Assembly: GCA_021202395.1 (NCBI GenBank)
Contig: JAJQDC010000020.1
Span: 1-64,000 of the forward strand
Origin: Clostridia bacterium
GTDB lineage: Bacteria > Bacillota > Clostridia > Christensenellales > Borkfalkiaceae
Reading direction: 5' to 3'
Length of the DNA: 64,000 nucleotides
Position numbers and translations under genes: made by a program
Shown: positions 33,656 to 41,646 of the stretch, piece by piece
Layout of the letters: every line of letters starts with the position of its first letter
Position numbering within the stretch: position 1 is the first letter of the stretch
The notes under the pieces: generated by a model
Told to the model about the DNA's origin: nothing
The model's input: the letters and a program-made list of their open reading frames with translations, nothing else
The model's database searches: none

Positions 33656-34375
33656 ACCGTTTTCGGCTGATTTTTTTTGTTTTTGCTTATTTATATATTT
33701 TGGTATATACGTATAGCATAAAAGGAATATAAGGTGAAGTATAAGGATAAGTGCCCCCACAAAGTACCAAGTGAGTATCGTACCCGAAATAAGTGGCTCT
33801 TTGATATACATAGCGTCGTAATCGGCTTCGAACTTATCAAATGCCGTAAGAAGGAATATCCCGTACGTCATCATTATGCAAAGCCCCAGGGGGAAGTATT
33901 TCCATTTTTTAAGGGACGGCGTTATCCATTTTGTCATAAACATCAGTACTGCAAGGTACAGCGCCATAGAGTGGTGCAGTAAGCCGGATATTGTGTTTAC
34001 ATAGAAGAACGATTCGTTCTGGCTTACAAAGTCGGGGTAAATTATGGTAATTAGCCCGCCTATAAAGCCGCAGTAGACCATACAGTGCAGAGTGCAGTTG
34101 TCTTTTTTGAAAGCGAGTGCACAGATTGCAAAAGCAAAACTTGCTATACCGCAGAACGTGTTGGGTATAAAGTAGAACCAGTCGTCGTTAGAAATCGCGA
34201 TACAGATTCTGTTCCATACAATAAACACAAGCAGTATTGCCGCTGTAACTTTTATAGCGATAAATTTAGAAAAATCACTTTTGCAAAACCTATGTATTAA
34301 GTAGAGGCTTGCTACGGCAAGAACGAGAAACACGGCAACATAAGTTAAGTGTTGCCAGCCAAAAACTTGTGGCAT
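33653..34375 (-). CDS. YwaF/TIGR02206-like integral membrane protein
   Basis: Multi-pass membrane protein; HHSMALYLAVLMF and overall pattern. Confidence 0.65.
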   Translation of the reverse strand: MPQVFGWQHLTYVAVFLVLAVASLYLIHRFCKSDFSKFIAIKVTAAILLVFIVWNRICIAISNDDWFYFIPNTFCGIASFAFAICALAFKKDNCTLHCMVYCGFIGGLITIIYPDFVSQNESFFYVNTISGLLHHSMALYLAVLMFMTKWITPSLKKWKYFPLGLCIMMTYGIFLLTAFDKFEADYDAMYIKEPLISGTILTWYFVGALILILHLIFLLCYTYIPKYINKQKQKKSAENG

Positions 34376-34408
34376 TTTAGTAAACTCCTTTAATAAAATT
34401 ATATATAC

Positions 34409-34437
34409 AGTTTAATATTTGCAGATAAAAATGTCAA
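34409..34437 (-). promoter_or_regulatory. Promoter of the YwaF-like gene
   Basis: Reverse strand TTGACA-N17-TAAACT. Confidence 0.6.
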
Positions 34438-34528
34438 CTATTATAATGACAAATGTCATAAAAAATTATGATATTTTTTGTCGGATTGAAAAAATTGAAA
34501 TTTAAAAAATCAAAAGTAAAAAATTATT

Positions 34529-34557
34529 TTGACAAATTCAAAAAGTTTTGCTAAAAT
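34529..34557 (+). promoter_or_regulatory. Promoter of MATE-kinase leader
   Basis: TTGACA-N17-TAAAAT. Confidence 0.75.
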
Positions 34558-34572
34558 ATTTTGCGTAAAAAA

Positions 34573-34647
34573 GATGTATCTATCCAGACATAAGTCCAAC
34601 CTTGGATAATCAGGTGCGTAGTCATTTATAGATTACGCCTTTTTTAT
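34573..34647 (+). ncRNA. Structured leader, candidate guanidine-IV (mepA motif) riboswitch
   Basis: Hairpin TATCCA(34581-34586)/TGGATA(34603-34608) with conserved-looking 16-nt loop GACATAAGTCCAACCT, possible loop CCT to AGG (34612-34614) pseudoknot, then terminator; upstream of a MATE transporter, the known genetic context of mepA RNA. Confidence 0.55.
34616..34646 (+). terminator. Intrinsic terminator within MATE leader
   Basis: GCGTAGTC-ATTTATA-GATTACGC followed by CTTTTTTATT. Confidence 0.85.
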
Positions 34648-34671
34648 TGTCAAGGAGGTTTTTTTATTTTT

Positions 34672-36684
34672 ATGACAAAAAACGGAGTTAAAGGTCATAC
34701 CGATTCTTCTGAGCGTATAGCAAAGGTACCTATGAAAAAGCTCATCTGGCAGTTAGGTTTGCCGATGATAGTTTCTATGGTACTGCAGGCGGTATATAAT
34801 ATTGTAGATACCGTGTTTGTGGTGAAAAGTTCTGCAGGTACTGCGGGCAACCTTGCGTTAACATACGCATTCCCCATACAGATACTTATGATTGCGGTAG
34901 GCGTTGGTACGGGTATAGGTATCAATGCGCTGCTCGGCAAAAGCTTAGGAGAAAACAATAAAGAAGTTGCAAGCAAAACCTGCGGCAACGGCATATTTCT
35001 TATGCTGGTATTGTACGTCGCATTTATGCTTTTCGGCATTTTCGGCGCAGAGTGGTTTATAAAGATGCAGGCTGATGAAACAAGCATTTATTATGAAAGC
35101 GCTGTTTCTATGGGTACATCGTACCTTCGTATCTGCTGCGTTTTATCTATAGGCAGTATAGGTTTTGCCGTTTTTGAAAGGTTTTTGCAGGCTACAGGCA
35201 AAACAACCCTTTCTATGACAGCCCAGTGTACGGGTGCAGCGTTAAACATTATTTTAGACTACGTATTTATCTACCCCTGCGAGATGGGCGTTGAAGGTGC
35301 GGCGTGGGCAACCATAATAGGGCAGATAGCGTCGCTGATGCTTGCGCTGATATTCCATTACGCTACAAATAAAAATATCAACAAGAGCCTGAAATTCATA
35401 AAGCCCAGCTGGACTATAATTAAAGGCATATACAAAACGGGCTTGTCTGCGGCAATTATGCAGGGACTGCTTTCGGTAATGATGCTTGGCATGAACCTTA
35501 TTTTAGGTACTACGGCGGGCGTGGCAGATACGCTTGTGGGCAGCTTTGGTATCTATTACAAAATAATGCAGTTTGCGTTGTTCGCCTTTTTTGGCGTTTC
35601 AAATACAATAATTACAATACTTTCTTTCAACTACGGCATGGGGGATAAAACCAGGTGCAGACAGGCTATTATATGGGGTATTGCAGACTGCGTTATTGTG
35701 GCGGTGTTTGTTACCGTTTTGTTTGAAGCGTTGGCTTCGCCTTTTGCTTCTCTGTTCAGTGCAACCAGTTTAGACGCCGATTCAAAAACCCAGCAGGTAG
35801 TGGAAACGGCTATAAGAATTTCTGCTATAGGTTATGTTTTTATGGCGTTCAGCGTTGCCGTACAGGGCGTGCTGCAGGCGTTCCGTTACGCAATCCGCCC
35901 GCTTATAATTTCGTTATTGCGCCTTGTTGTGTTTGTGTTCCCCATAGCGTATGCGTTTACTTTAACGGATGATCCGCTCAATACGGTATGGTGGTCGCTT
36001 GTCATCTGCGAAGTGCTTACGGCGGCAGTTGCGGTGTTTATTTTGTATGATACATATAAGCGTAAAATTGTTCCTATGGCAGAAGCGGAAAAGGCGCAAA
36101 GCGGCAACCTTATTGTAACCATATCGCGCGAGCACGGTTCCCACGGCAAATATATCGGCAGCCTTGTTGCAAAAAAACTTGGGATAGGGTATTACGATAA
36201 AGAGATCGCCGCAAAGGTGGCGGAAGAATCGGGGCTGACAAACGATTTTATCGGCGGCGCGCTCGACGGGGAAGAAAAGTTAAGGAATACTTACTTAACT
36301 ACTTCAACCAGCAGGCAGGCGATTATAGAGCAGGCTAAAGTAATACGCAAAATAGCCGACAGTGAAAGCTGTGTAATAGTGGGCAGGGGTGCCGACTTTA
36401 TTCTTAAAGATTATTACGATTGCGTAAAAGTTTTTGTCTACGCAGACGAAAACTTCAGGGTAAATACAGTAAAAGAGCTTTACGGCGATGACGATGCTTC
36501 TGCCAGAAAGCATATGGAGCAGTCTGATGCTTCACGTAAAAAATATTATCATTTTCTTTCCGGTCAGAACTGGGGCGATAAAAATAATTATGATTTATGC
36601 GTAGATTCGTCGGTAGGGGCAGAAGAGACGGCAGAGCTTATAGCTTCTTACGTACGCACCCACAGCAAAACGCTTAACAGCTGA
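34672..36684 (+). CDS. MATE family efflux transporter fused to C-terminal cytidylate-kinase-like domain
   Basis: N-terminal MKKLIWQLGLPMIVSMVLQAVYNIVDTVFV (MATE); from ~36109 IVTISREHGSHGKYIGSLVAKKLGIGYYDKEIAAKVAEESG (cytidylate-kinase-like family); one 670-aa frame. Confidence 0.93.
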   Translation: MTKNGVKGHTDSSERIAKVPMKKLIWQLGLPMIVSMVLQAVYNIVDTVFVVKSSAGTAGNLALTYAFPIQILMIAVGVGTGIGINALLGKSLGENNKEVASKTCGNGIFLMLVLYVAFMLFGIFGAEWFIKMQADETSIYYESAVSMGTSYLRICCVLSIGSIGFAVFERFLQATGKTTLSMTAQCTGAALNIILDYVFIYPCEMGVEGAAWATIIGQIASLMLALIFHYATNKNINKSLKFIKPSWTIIKGIYKTGLSAAIMQGLLSVMMLGMNLILGTTAGVADTLVGSFGIYYKIMQFALFAFFGVSNTIITILSFNYGMGDKTRCRQAIIWGIADCVIVAVFVTVLFEALASPFASLFSATSLDADSKTQQVVETAIRISAIGYVFMAFSVAVQGVLQAFRYAIRPLIISLLRLVVFVFPIAYAFTLTDDPLNTVWWSLVICEVLTAAVAVFILYDTYKRKIVPMAEAEKAQSGNLIVTISREHGSHGKYIGSLVAKKLGIGYYDKEIAAKVAEESGLTNDFIGGALDGEEKLRNTYLTTSTSRQAIIEQAKVIRKIADSESCVIVGRGADFILKDYYDCVKVFVYADENFRVNTVKELYGDDDASARKHMEQSDASRKKYYHFLSGQNWGDKNNYDLCVDSSVGAEETAELIASYVRTHSKTLNS

Positions 36685-36712
36685 AGAAATTATATTTTAA
36701 ATATAAACAAAG

Positions 36713-36745
36713 GCTCTTACCCAAAACCAAAGGTAAGAGCTTTTT
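36713..36745 (+). terminator. Terminator of MATE-kinase gene
   Basis: GCTCTTAC...GTAAGAGC-TTTTT. Confidence 0.8.
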
Positions 36746-36747
36746 GC

Positions 36748-36776
36748 TTGACATTCCGCCGAATAAATTGTATATT
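36748..36776 (+). promoter_or_regulatory. Orphan promoter
   Basis: TTGACA-N17-TATATT; no CDS downstream before a terminator. Confidence 0.55.
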
Positions 36777-36782
36777 TTAAAT

Positions 36783-36906
36783 GATATTTTAAGGCGGAAC
36801 ATTTTCTGCTTTTATTTAATTGGTTTATAGTATAAACAATGTAAAAGCAGTATAAATAAAAATACCCGTCTTTTAGCTTAAATAAACTAAAAAATGGGTA
36901 TTTTTT
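36783..36906 (+). ncRNA. Candidate small RNA
   Basis: Downstream of orphan promoter; stem CTGCTTTTA (36806-36814)/TAAAAGCAG (36842-36850) enclosing GTTTATAGTATAAAC; ends in strong terminator; no meaningful ORF. Confidence 0.45.
36858..36906. terminator. Bidirectional terminator (tRNA-Trp on -, candidate sRNA on +)
   Basis: AAAAATACCC(36858-36867)/GGGTATTTTT(36896-36905) with inner TTTTAG/CTAAAA. Confidence 0.8.
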
Positions 36907-36912
36907 ACATTT

Positions 36913-36987
36913 TGGCAGGGGAGACGCGATTCGAACACGCAACCAGTGGTTTTGGAGACCATTACTCTACCGTTGAGCCACTCCCCT
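36913..36987 (-). tRNA. tRNA-Trp (anticodon CCA)
   Basis: Reverse strand AGGGGAGTGGCTCAACGGTAGAGTAATGGTCTCCAAAACCACTGGTTGCGTGTTCGAATCGCGTCTCCCCTGCCA; acceptor AGGGGAG/CTCCCCT, anticodon loop CTCCAAA, encoded CCA. Confidence 0.95.
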
Positions 36988-37057
36988 AAAATAAAACCAA
37001 CGGATAATATTATATATTATTGTCTTTTGTTAGTCAACTGATTTTGGAGTTAATCTT

Positions 37058-37864
37058 ATGAAAAAACTTTTTAAACTTGGAATTATAGGTTGCGGCTTTA
37101 TGGCGCAGTCAATACTCAAAGGGGTAGTCCTTTCTGATTTTTTAAGGGCTAAGCGTGTAGTGGTAAGCGACCGCGACGAGCAGGCTTTAGACAAAGCGGC
37201 AGACCTTGGCGTAAGGGGAACAGCTGACAACAGGTATGTAGCCGAAAACAGCGAATTTGTGTTAATCGCCGTAAAGCCCCAGCACTTTGAAGAAGTTGCC
37301 AGGGAGTTAGAAGGCGCCAATATAGAAAAAGTAATTTCTATTATGGCTGGCGTAAAGAAAGAAAAAATAAAAGCGCTGCTCGGCAGAAAAACCAAAGTTG
37401 CCCGCTGTATGCCCAACTTACCTTGTTCTATAGGCAGCGGCGTTATCGGCGTGGATATGTCTGACTACAACGACGATGTAACGGATACAGATTTTATCGG
37501 CAGCACTCTTAATTGCCTTGGTACGACTTTAAGCATAAGCGAAAGTAAGATGGATGCAGTAACGGGTATAAGCGGCAGCGGACCTGCATATGTATTTATG
37601 TTTATAGACAGCCTTATAGACGCAGGCGTAAAACAAGGACTTACCCGTAACGAAGCAACCGTGCTCGCCGTGCAGACAGTAGTAGGCAGTGCAGAAATGG
37701 TAAACGAAAGCGATACGCCCGTACCCGAACTTATAAAGCGGGTATGCAGCAAGGGCGGCACCACGATAGAAGCTGTAAAGGTATTAGAAGAAAACAACTT
37801 CCGCGGAATAATCGGCGAAGCGGTGTCTGCATGCACAAAACGTTCTAAAGAGCTTTCTGAATGA
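37058..37864 (+). CDS. proC: Pyrroline-5-carboxylate reductase
   Basis: KLGIIGCGFMAQSILKG; GSGPAYVFMFIDSLIDAGVKQGL. Confidence 0.95.
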   Translation: MKKLFKLGIIGCGFMAQSILKGVVLSDFLRAKRVVVSDRDEQALDKAADLGVRGTADNRYVAENSEFVLIAVKPQHFEEVARELEGANIEKVISIMAGVKKEKIKALLGRKTKVARCMPNLPCSIGSGVIGVDMSDYNDDVTDTDFIGSTLNCLGTTLSISESKMDAVTGISGSGPAYVFMFIDSLIDAGVKQGLTRNEATVLAVQTVVGSAEMVNESDTPVPELIKRVCSKGGTTIEAVKVLEENNFRGIIGEAVSACTKRSKELSE

Positions 37865-38304
37865 AACAGGTAATTTTATATACAGACGGAGCCTGTTCTG
37901 GTAATCCAGGAGTAGGCGGATGGGGTGCGGTACTTATTTACAACGGGCACGAAAAAAGAATATCGGGTGCAGAAGAGAGTACCACAAACAACCGTATGGA
38001 ACTCACTGCCGTTATAGAAGGATTAAAATGTCTTAACCAGCCGTGCTCCGTTCAGGTTTACAGCGATTCTGCCTATACGGTAAATGCCTTTGAAAAGGGG
38101 TGGATATACGGCTGGCGCAGTGCTGGCTGGGTAAAAGCCGATAAAAAAGCCGTACTTAACGCCGATTTGTGGCAGGAACTTCTGGTTTTGACTGATGTAC
38201 ACAAGGTTTCTTTTAACAAAGTAAAGGGACACGCCGATGACGAGTTTAACAACATATGCGACAAGCTTGCCACCGACGCTATAAAGAATTTTAAGAAAAA
38301 TTAA
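37861..38304 (+). CDS. rnhA: Ribonuclease HI
   Basis: LYTDGACSGNPGVGGWGAVL; NNRMELTAVIEGL; VKGHADDEFN. Confidence 0.96.
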   Translation: MKQVILYTDGACSGNPGVGGWGAVLIYNGHEKRISGAEESTTNNRMELTAVIEGLKCLNQPCSVQVYSDSAYTVNAFEKGWIYGWRSAGWVKADKKAVLNADLWQELLVLTDVHKVSFNKVKGHADDEFNNICDKLATDAIKNFKKN

Positions 38305-38343
38305 TTAATTTTTCACAATTTAAATATAATATATGGTAATAAT

Positions 38344-39294
38344 ATGTATATGTTAAAAGAAAGTACCCGCGATACATTAAAACACGTTTTTAACGTTACT
38401 GCAACAGTGCTTATGTGCATTGCCGCAGGGTTTTTTATTGTATCCGGTCTGCTTTTTGATACATTGGAATTTATTAATACCAACCGCACGCTGCTTATAT
38501 CTCTTGCCATAGGCATTGTATTTATAATTATGCTGTGCGGGCTTATTTTTTATATTTTAGATTTATCTACGCTGTATAAAACAACATTCTGCCTTATTGT
38601 CTGTCTTTTTTTAATATCGGTCGTATTTTACTTTATCTGTTCCACAGGGTTTATAAAAAGGGTAACCGATATGGATTCTCTGCGGGAGATGATAGAAGAA
38701 ACCGGTGCGTGGGCTGTATGGGTATTTATATTGGTACAATTTTTGCAGGTGGTGGCTCTGCCTATCCCGAGCACGATAACGGTAATGGCAGGCACTGCGC
38801 TGTTTGGCCCGCTTTTGTGTTCTCTGTACAGTTTTATCGGTATTTTTATCGGTTCGGTTGTCGCCTTTGCGATAGGTAGATGGCTCGGCTACAGGGTGGT
38901 AAGCTGGATAGTCGGCAAAGAAGAGCTTGACAAGTGGCTTAAAAAGCTGAAAGGTAAAGATTATCTTTTGCTTTCTATAATGTTCCTGCTGCCGCTTTTT
39001 CCCGATGATTTGCTGTGTTTTGTTGCAGGGCTGTCTACAATGACGTGGCCGTACTTTCTTATAATGATCTTTATTACACGGGCAATATCCATAACGTTGT
39101 CGGCATACTCGTTTGAAACAATTCCGTTCAATACGTGGTGGGGGCTGTTGTGCTGGGCGTTAATCATAGCGGCGGTAATTGCGTTGTTTGTTGTTGTATG
39201 CAAGTATTCAGACCAGATAGATAAGTTTATAAAAAACAAATTGGGGCTTAACGTAAAACGCAAAAAAAAGAATGATAAAAACAAAAAACTGTAA
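38344..39294 (+). CDS. TVP38/TMEM64 family membrane protein
   Basis: QVVALPIPSTITVMAGTALFGPLLCSLYSFIGIFIGSVVAFAIGRWLG. Confidence 0.88.
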   Translation: MYMLKESTRDTLKHVFNVTATVLMCIAAGFFIVSGLLFDTLEFINTNRTLLISLAIGIVFIIMLCGLIFYILDLSTLYKTTFCLIVCLFLISVVFYFICSTGFIKRVTDMDSLREMIEETGAWAVWVFILVQFLQVVALPIPSTITVMAGTALFGPLLCSLYSFIGIFIGSVVAFAIGRWLGYRVVSWIVGKEELDKWLKKLKGKDYLLLSIMFLLPLFPDDLLCFVAGLSTMTWPYFLIMIFITRAISITLSAYSFETIPFNTWWGLLCWALIIAAVIALFVVVCKYSDQIDKFIKNKLGLNVKRKKKNDKNKKL

Positions 39295-39305
39295 ATGTAT
39301 AAAAC

Positions 39306-39337
39306 CATACGGCAGGCGGCAGCCTGCCGTATGATTT
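39306..39337 (+). terminator. Intrinsic terminator
   Basis: CATACGGCAGGC-GGCA-GCCTGCCGTATG then TTTTATT. Confidence 0.75.
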
Positions 39338-39472
39338 TATTATAATAGTATTTAATAATGTATTAGAAAATTTATTTGATAATTCTTTATCAATATGTCT
39401 TTATTGTGTTGATTTTTTGTATGGTTTTTGATAAAATGATATATGTAGGAAATTTGGCAATAGGAGATTTTT

Positions 39473-40846
39473 ATGGATAAAATCCAACAACTGCACGAGC
39501 GGAAAGAAAAGTTGATGCTTGCCGGTAAGTCCGTAAGGGAAGATATATCTTTGCTTACAGACGAAGGCAGCTTCGTAGAGCTTTCTGCCTTCAGTTTTTC
39601 CAGAAATGAATTTTATGGCGATGAAGCACAGGGAGAAGGGGTTGTAACAGGTTTTGCAACTATAGACGGTTACCCTTACTACATTGCCGTTATTAACCCT
39701 CAGGTTATGCAGGGCGGCGTAAGCAAAGCTATGTGCGATAAAATTTTTAAATGTCTTGACGCTGCCGAAAAGAACGACGCACCCGTAATTTATCTTTTGC
39801 ACTCTAAAGGCGTGCAGATAGGCGAAGGGGTAAACGTGTTGGAAGGGCTTGCTAAGCTTATTTTAAAAGCCGTACAGCTTAAAGGTTCCGTTACGCAGTA
39901 CGCGGTAATAAACGGCGAAGTGTACGGTCAGCTTGCCGTATTGGTTGCAGCCTGCGACTTTACTTTCTTTATAAAAGAAAAAGGTCTGCTTGCGGCAAAC
40001 AGCCCGCTTGTTATTTCGGCAAAGAGCGGCGTAAACCTTTCTGCAAAGGAAGTAGGTTCGGCAGAAGCGTTAGAAAAAGCCAATATCGCTGCGTTTATTG
40101 CAGAAAATCTTTCTGAAGTAAAGGAGGCGATAGCAAAAATTACCGACCTTCTTGCAGTTAAATTTGCAGACAGCGGCGATATGAACACCGTTCTGGCTCA
40201 GCTAAATGCAGAAATTACGGCAGAAAACCTTACAGAAGTTTTTGATGCAGACAGTTTTATAGAAGTAGGCGCACCCTATTCTTCAGACGTAAAGTGCATT
40301 TTAGGCAGGATAGGCGGAATTACTGCGGCAGCGGTTATCTTTAATAAGGAAGGCGGCGTAAAGCTTAACGTGCGCAACGTAAGAAAGATTAAAGATTTTG
40401 CAGAATTTGCCTGCTGCAACGGGCTGCCTTTTGTAACGTTTGTAGATTGCCTTGGTTTGTGCCCCTGCCTTGATAACAACAACAGCCTTGTGCTTAAAGA
40501 AGTTACAGAACTGGTAAATGTTTTAGATTGTCTTGATTCTAAAGTTGCCGTAGTAACCGGCAAGGCAGTAGGGCTTGGCTTTACGCTTTTTGCAGCAAAG
40601 AGTATGGGCTACGACTGTTCGTTTGCATTTGCAAATGCGCAGATTGCACTGTTTGACGGTGCTCAGGGTGCAGAGATAGAATTTGCAGATGAAAAATCTG
40701 CAGATAAATCTGCTCTTGCGCAAAGATATTCAGAAGAAAATGCCGACCCTGTAAATGCCGCAAAGAACGGCTATATAGATAACATTATAGAGCCTGCTTT
40801 TGTAAAACAATACCTTGCCGCATCGCTGCAGATGCTTTTAAAGTGA
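39473..40846 (+). CDS. Divergent biotin-dependent carboxyltransferase (MmdA/12S-like)
   Basis: N-terminal KIQQLHERKEKLMLAG...DISLLTDEGSFVEL...GEGVVTGFATIDGYP; weakened oxyanion-hole motifs; first gene of Na+ decarboxylase cluster. Confidence 0.8.
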   Translation: MDKIQQLHERKEKLMLAGKSVREDISLLTDEGSFVELSAFSFSRNEFYGDEAQGEGVVTGFATIDGYPYYIAVINPQVMQGGVSKAMCDKIFKCLDAAEKNDAPVIYLLHSKGVQIGEGVNVLEGLAKLILKAVQLKGSVTQYAVINGEVYGQLAVLVAACDFTFFIKEKGLLAANSPLVISAKSGVNLSAKEVGSAEALEKANIAAFIAENLSEVKEAIAKITDLLAVKFADSGDMNTVLAQLNAEITAENLTEVFDADSFIEVGAPYSSDVKCILGRIGGITAAAVIFNKEGGVKLNVRNVRKIKDFAEFACCNGLPFVTFVDCLGLCPCLDNNNSLVLKEVTELVNVLDCLDSKVAVVTGKAVGLGFTLFAAKSMGYDCSFAFANAQIALFDGAQGAEIEFADEKSADKSALAQRYSEENADPVNAAKNGYIDNIIEPAFVKQYLAASLQMLLK

Positions 40847-40854
40847 GGTGAATA

Positions 40855-41244
40855 ATGGGTTCACTGTTACTCAGCATCGTACAAAATTTAGATGATAACA
40901 ACTGGTATTTTGACAATAAAGCAGAATCTTTTATTTACGCAGGTATAGGTATTCTGGTTGTATTTGCAGGGATACTTATTCTTATCGGCGTAATATCGCT
41001 TTTAGGCTTTATATTTAAAAAGCTTGACGAAAAGGGCGTTTTAAACAGAAAAACCAAAAAGAGCAAAAAGAAAGCAGAGCAGGCAGCCGCCGCTTCAGAA
41101 GCGGTGCAGCAACAGCCCGCAGAGGCAGCGTCAGATGAAATACCCGACGAAGTGAAAGTTGCAATAATGGCTGCGATAATGGCTTATTATCAGACGGAAC
41201 AACCCAAATGTGAGTTTACCGTAAAACGGATAAAAAGAATTTAA
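40855..41244 (+). CDS. OadG-like (gamma/delta) subunit of sodium-pumping decarboxylase
   Basis: One TM helix followed by Lys/Ala-rich segment and EVKVAIMAAIMAYYQTE; gene context. Confidence 0.75.
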   Translation: MGSLLLSIVQNLDDNNWYFDNKAESFIYAGIGILVVFAGILILIGVISLLGFIFKKLDEKGVLNRKTKKSKKKAEQAAAASEAVQQQPAEAASDEIPDEVKVAIMAAIMAYYQTEQPKCEFTVKRIKRI

Positions 41245-41263
41245 AGGAGTATAATCAGTTTTT

Positions 41264-41632
41264 ATGCGTAATTTTATAGTTACTATTGACGGTAAAAGTT
41301 ATTCGGTAGGCGTAGAAGAAACAACATCTTCCGACGGCGCAGTTGCGCCCGTTGTAACAAGCGTAGCGCCCAAGGCGGCGGCACCTGCCCCCAAGGCAGA
41401 ACCTGTTGCTGCGCCCGCAAACGGTGAAAAAGTTCTTTCGCCCTTCCCCGGACTTATAAAAAATATTCTTGTAGAAAGCGGTTCGCAGGTAAAAAAGAAC
41501 CAGCCCATAGTTGTTCTTGAAGCAATGAAGATGGATAACGACATTACCGCTCCCTGCGACGGAACGGTTACAATATCGGTAAGCAAAGGCGCCAATGTAG
41601 AAACGGGAGCCGTTCTTGCAGTAATAAGCTGA
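41264..41632 (+). CDS. Biotin carboxyl carrier protein
   Basis: VLEAMKMDNDITAPCDGTV biotinylation motif after Ala-Pro linker. Confidence 0.95.
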   Translation: MRNFIVTIDGKSYSVGVEETTSSDGAVAPVVTSVAPKAAAPAPKAEPVAAPANGEKVLSPFPGLIKNILVESGSQVKKNQPIVVLEAMKMDNDITAPCDGTVTISVSKGANVETGAVLAVIS

Positions 41633-41646
41633 TCGGAGGATAACTG

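Noticed and set aside
36697-36942. 81-aa reverse-strand ORF
   Set aside because: Overlaps tRNA-Trp and its terminator; not a plausible gene.
36913-36987. Prophage or integrative element at tRNA-Trp
   Set aside because: No integrase, att-like direct repeat or mobile genes nearby.
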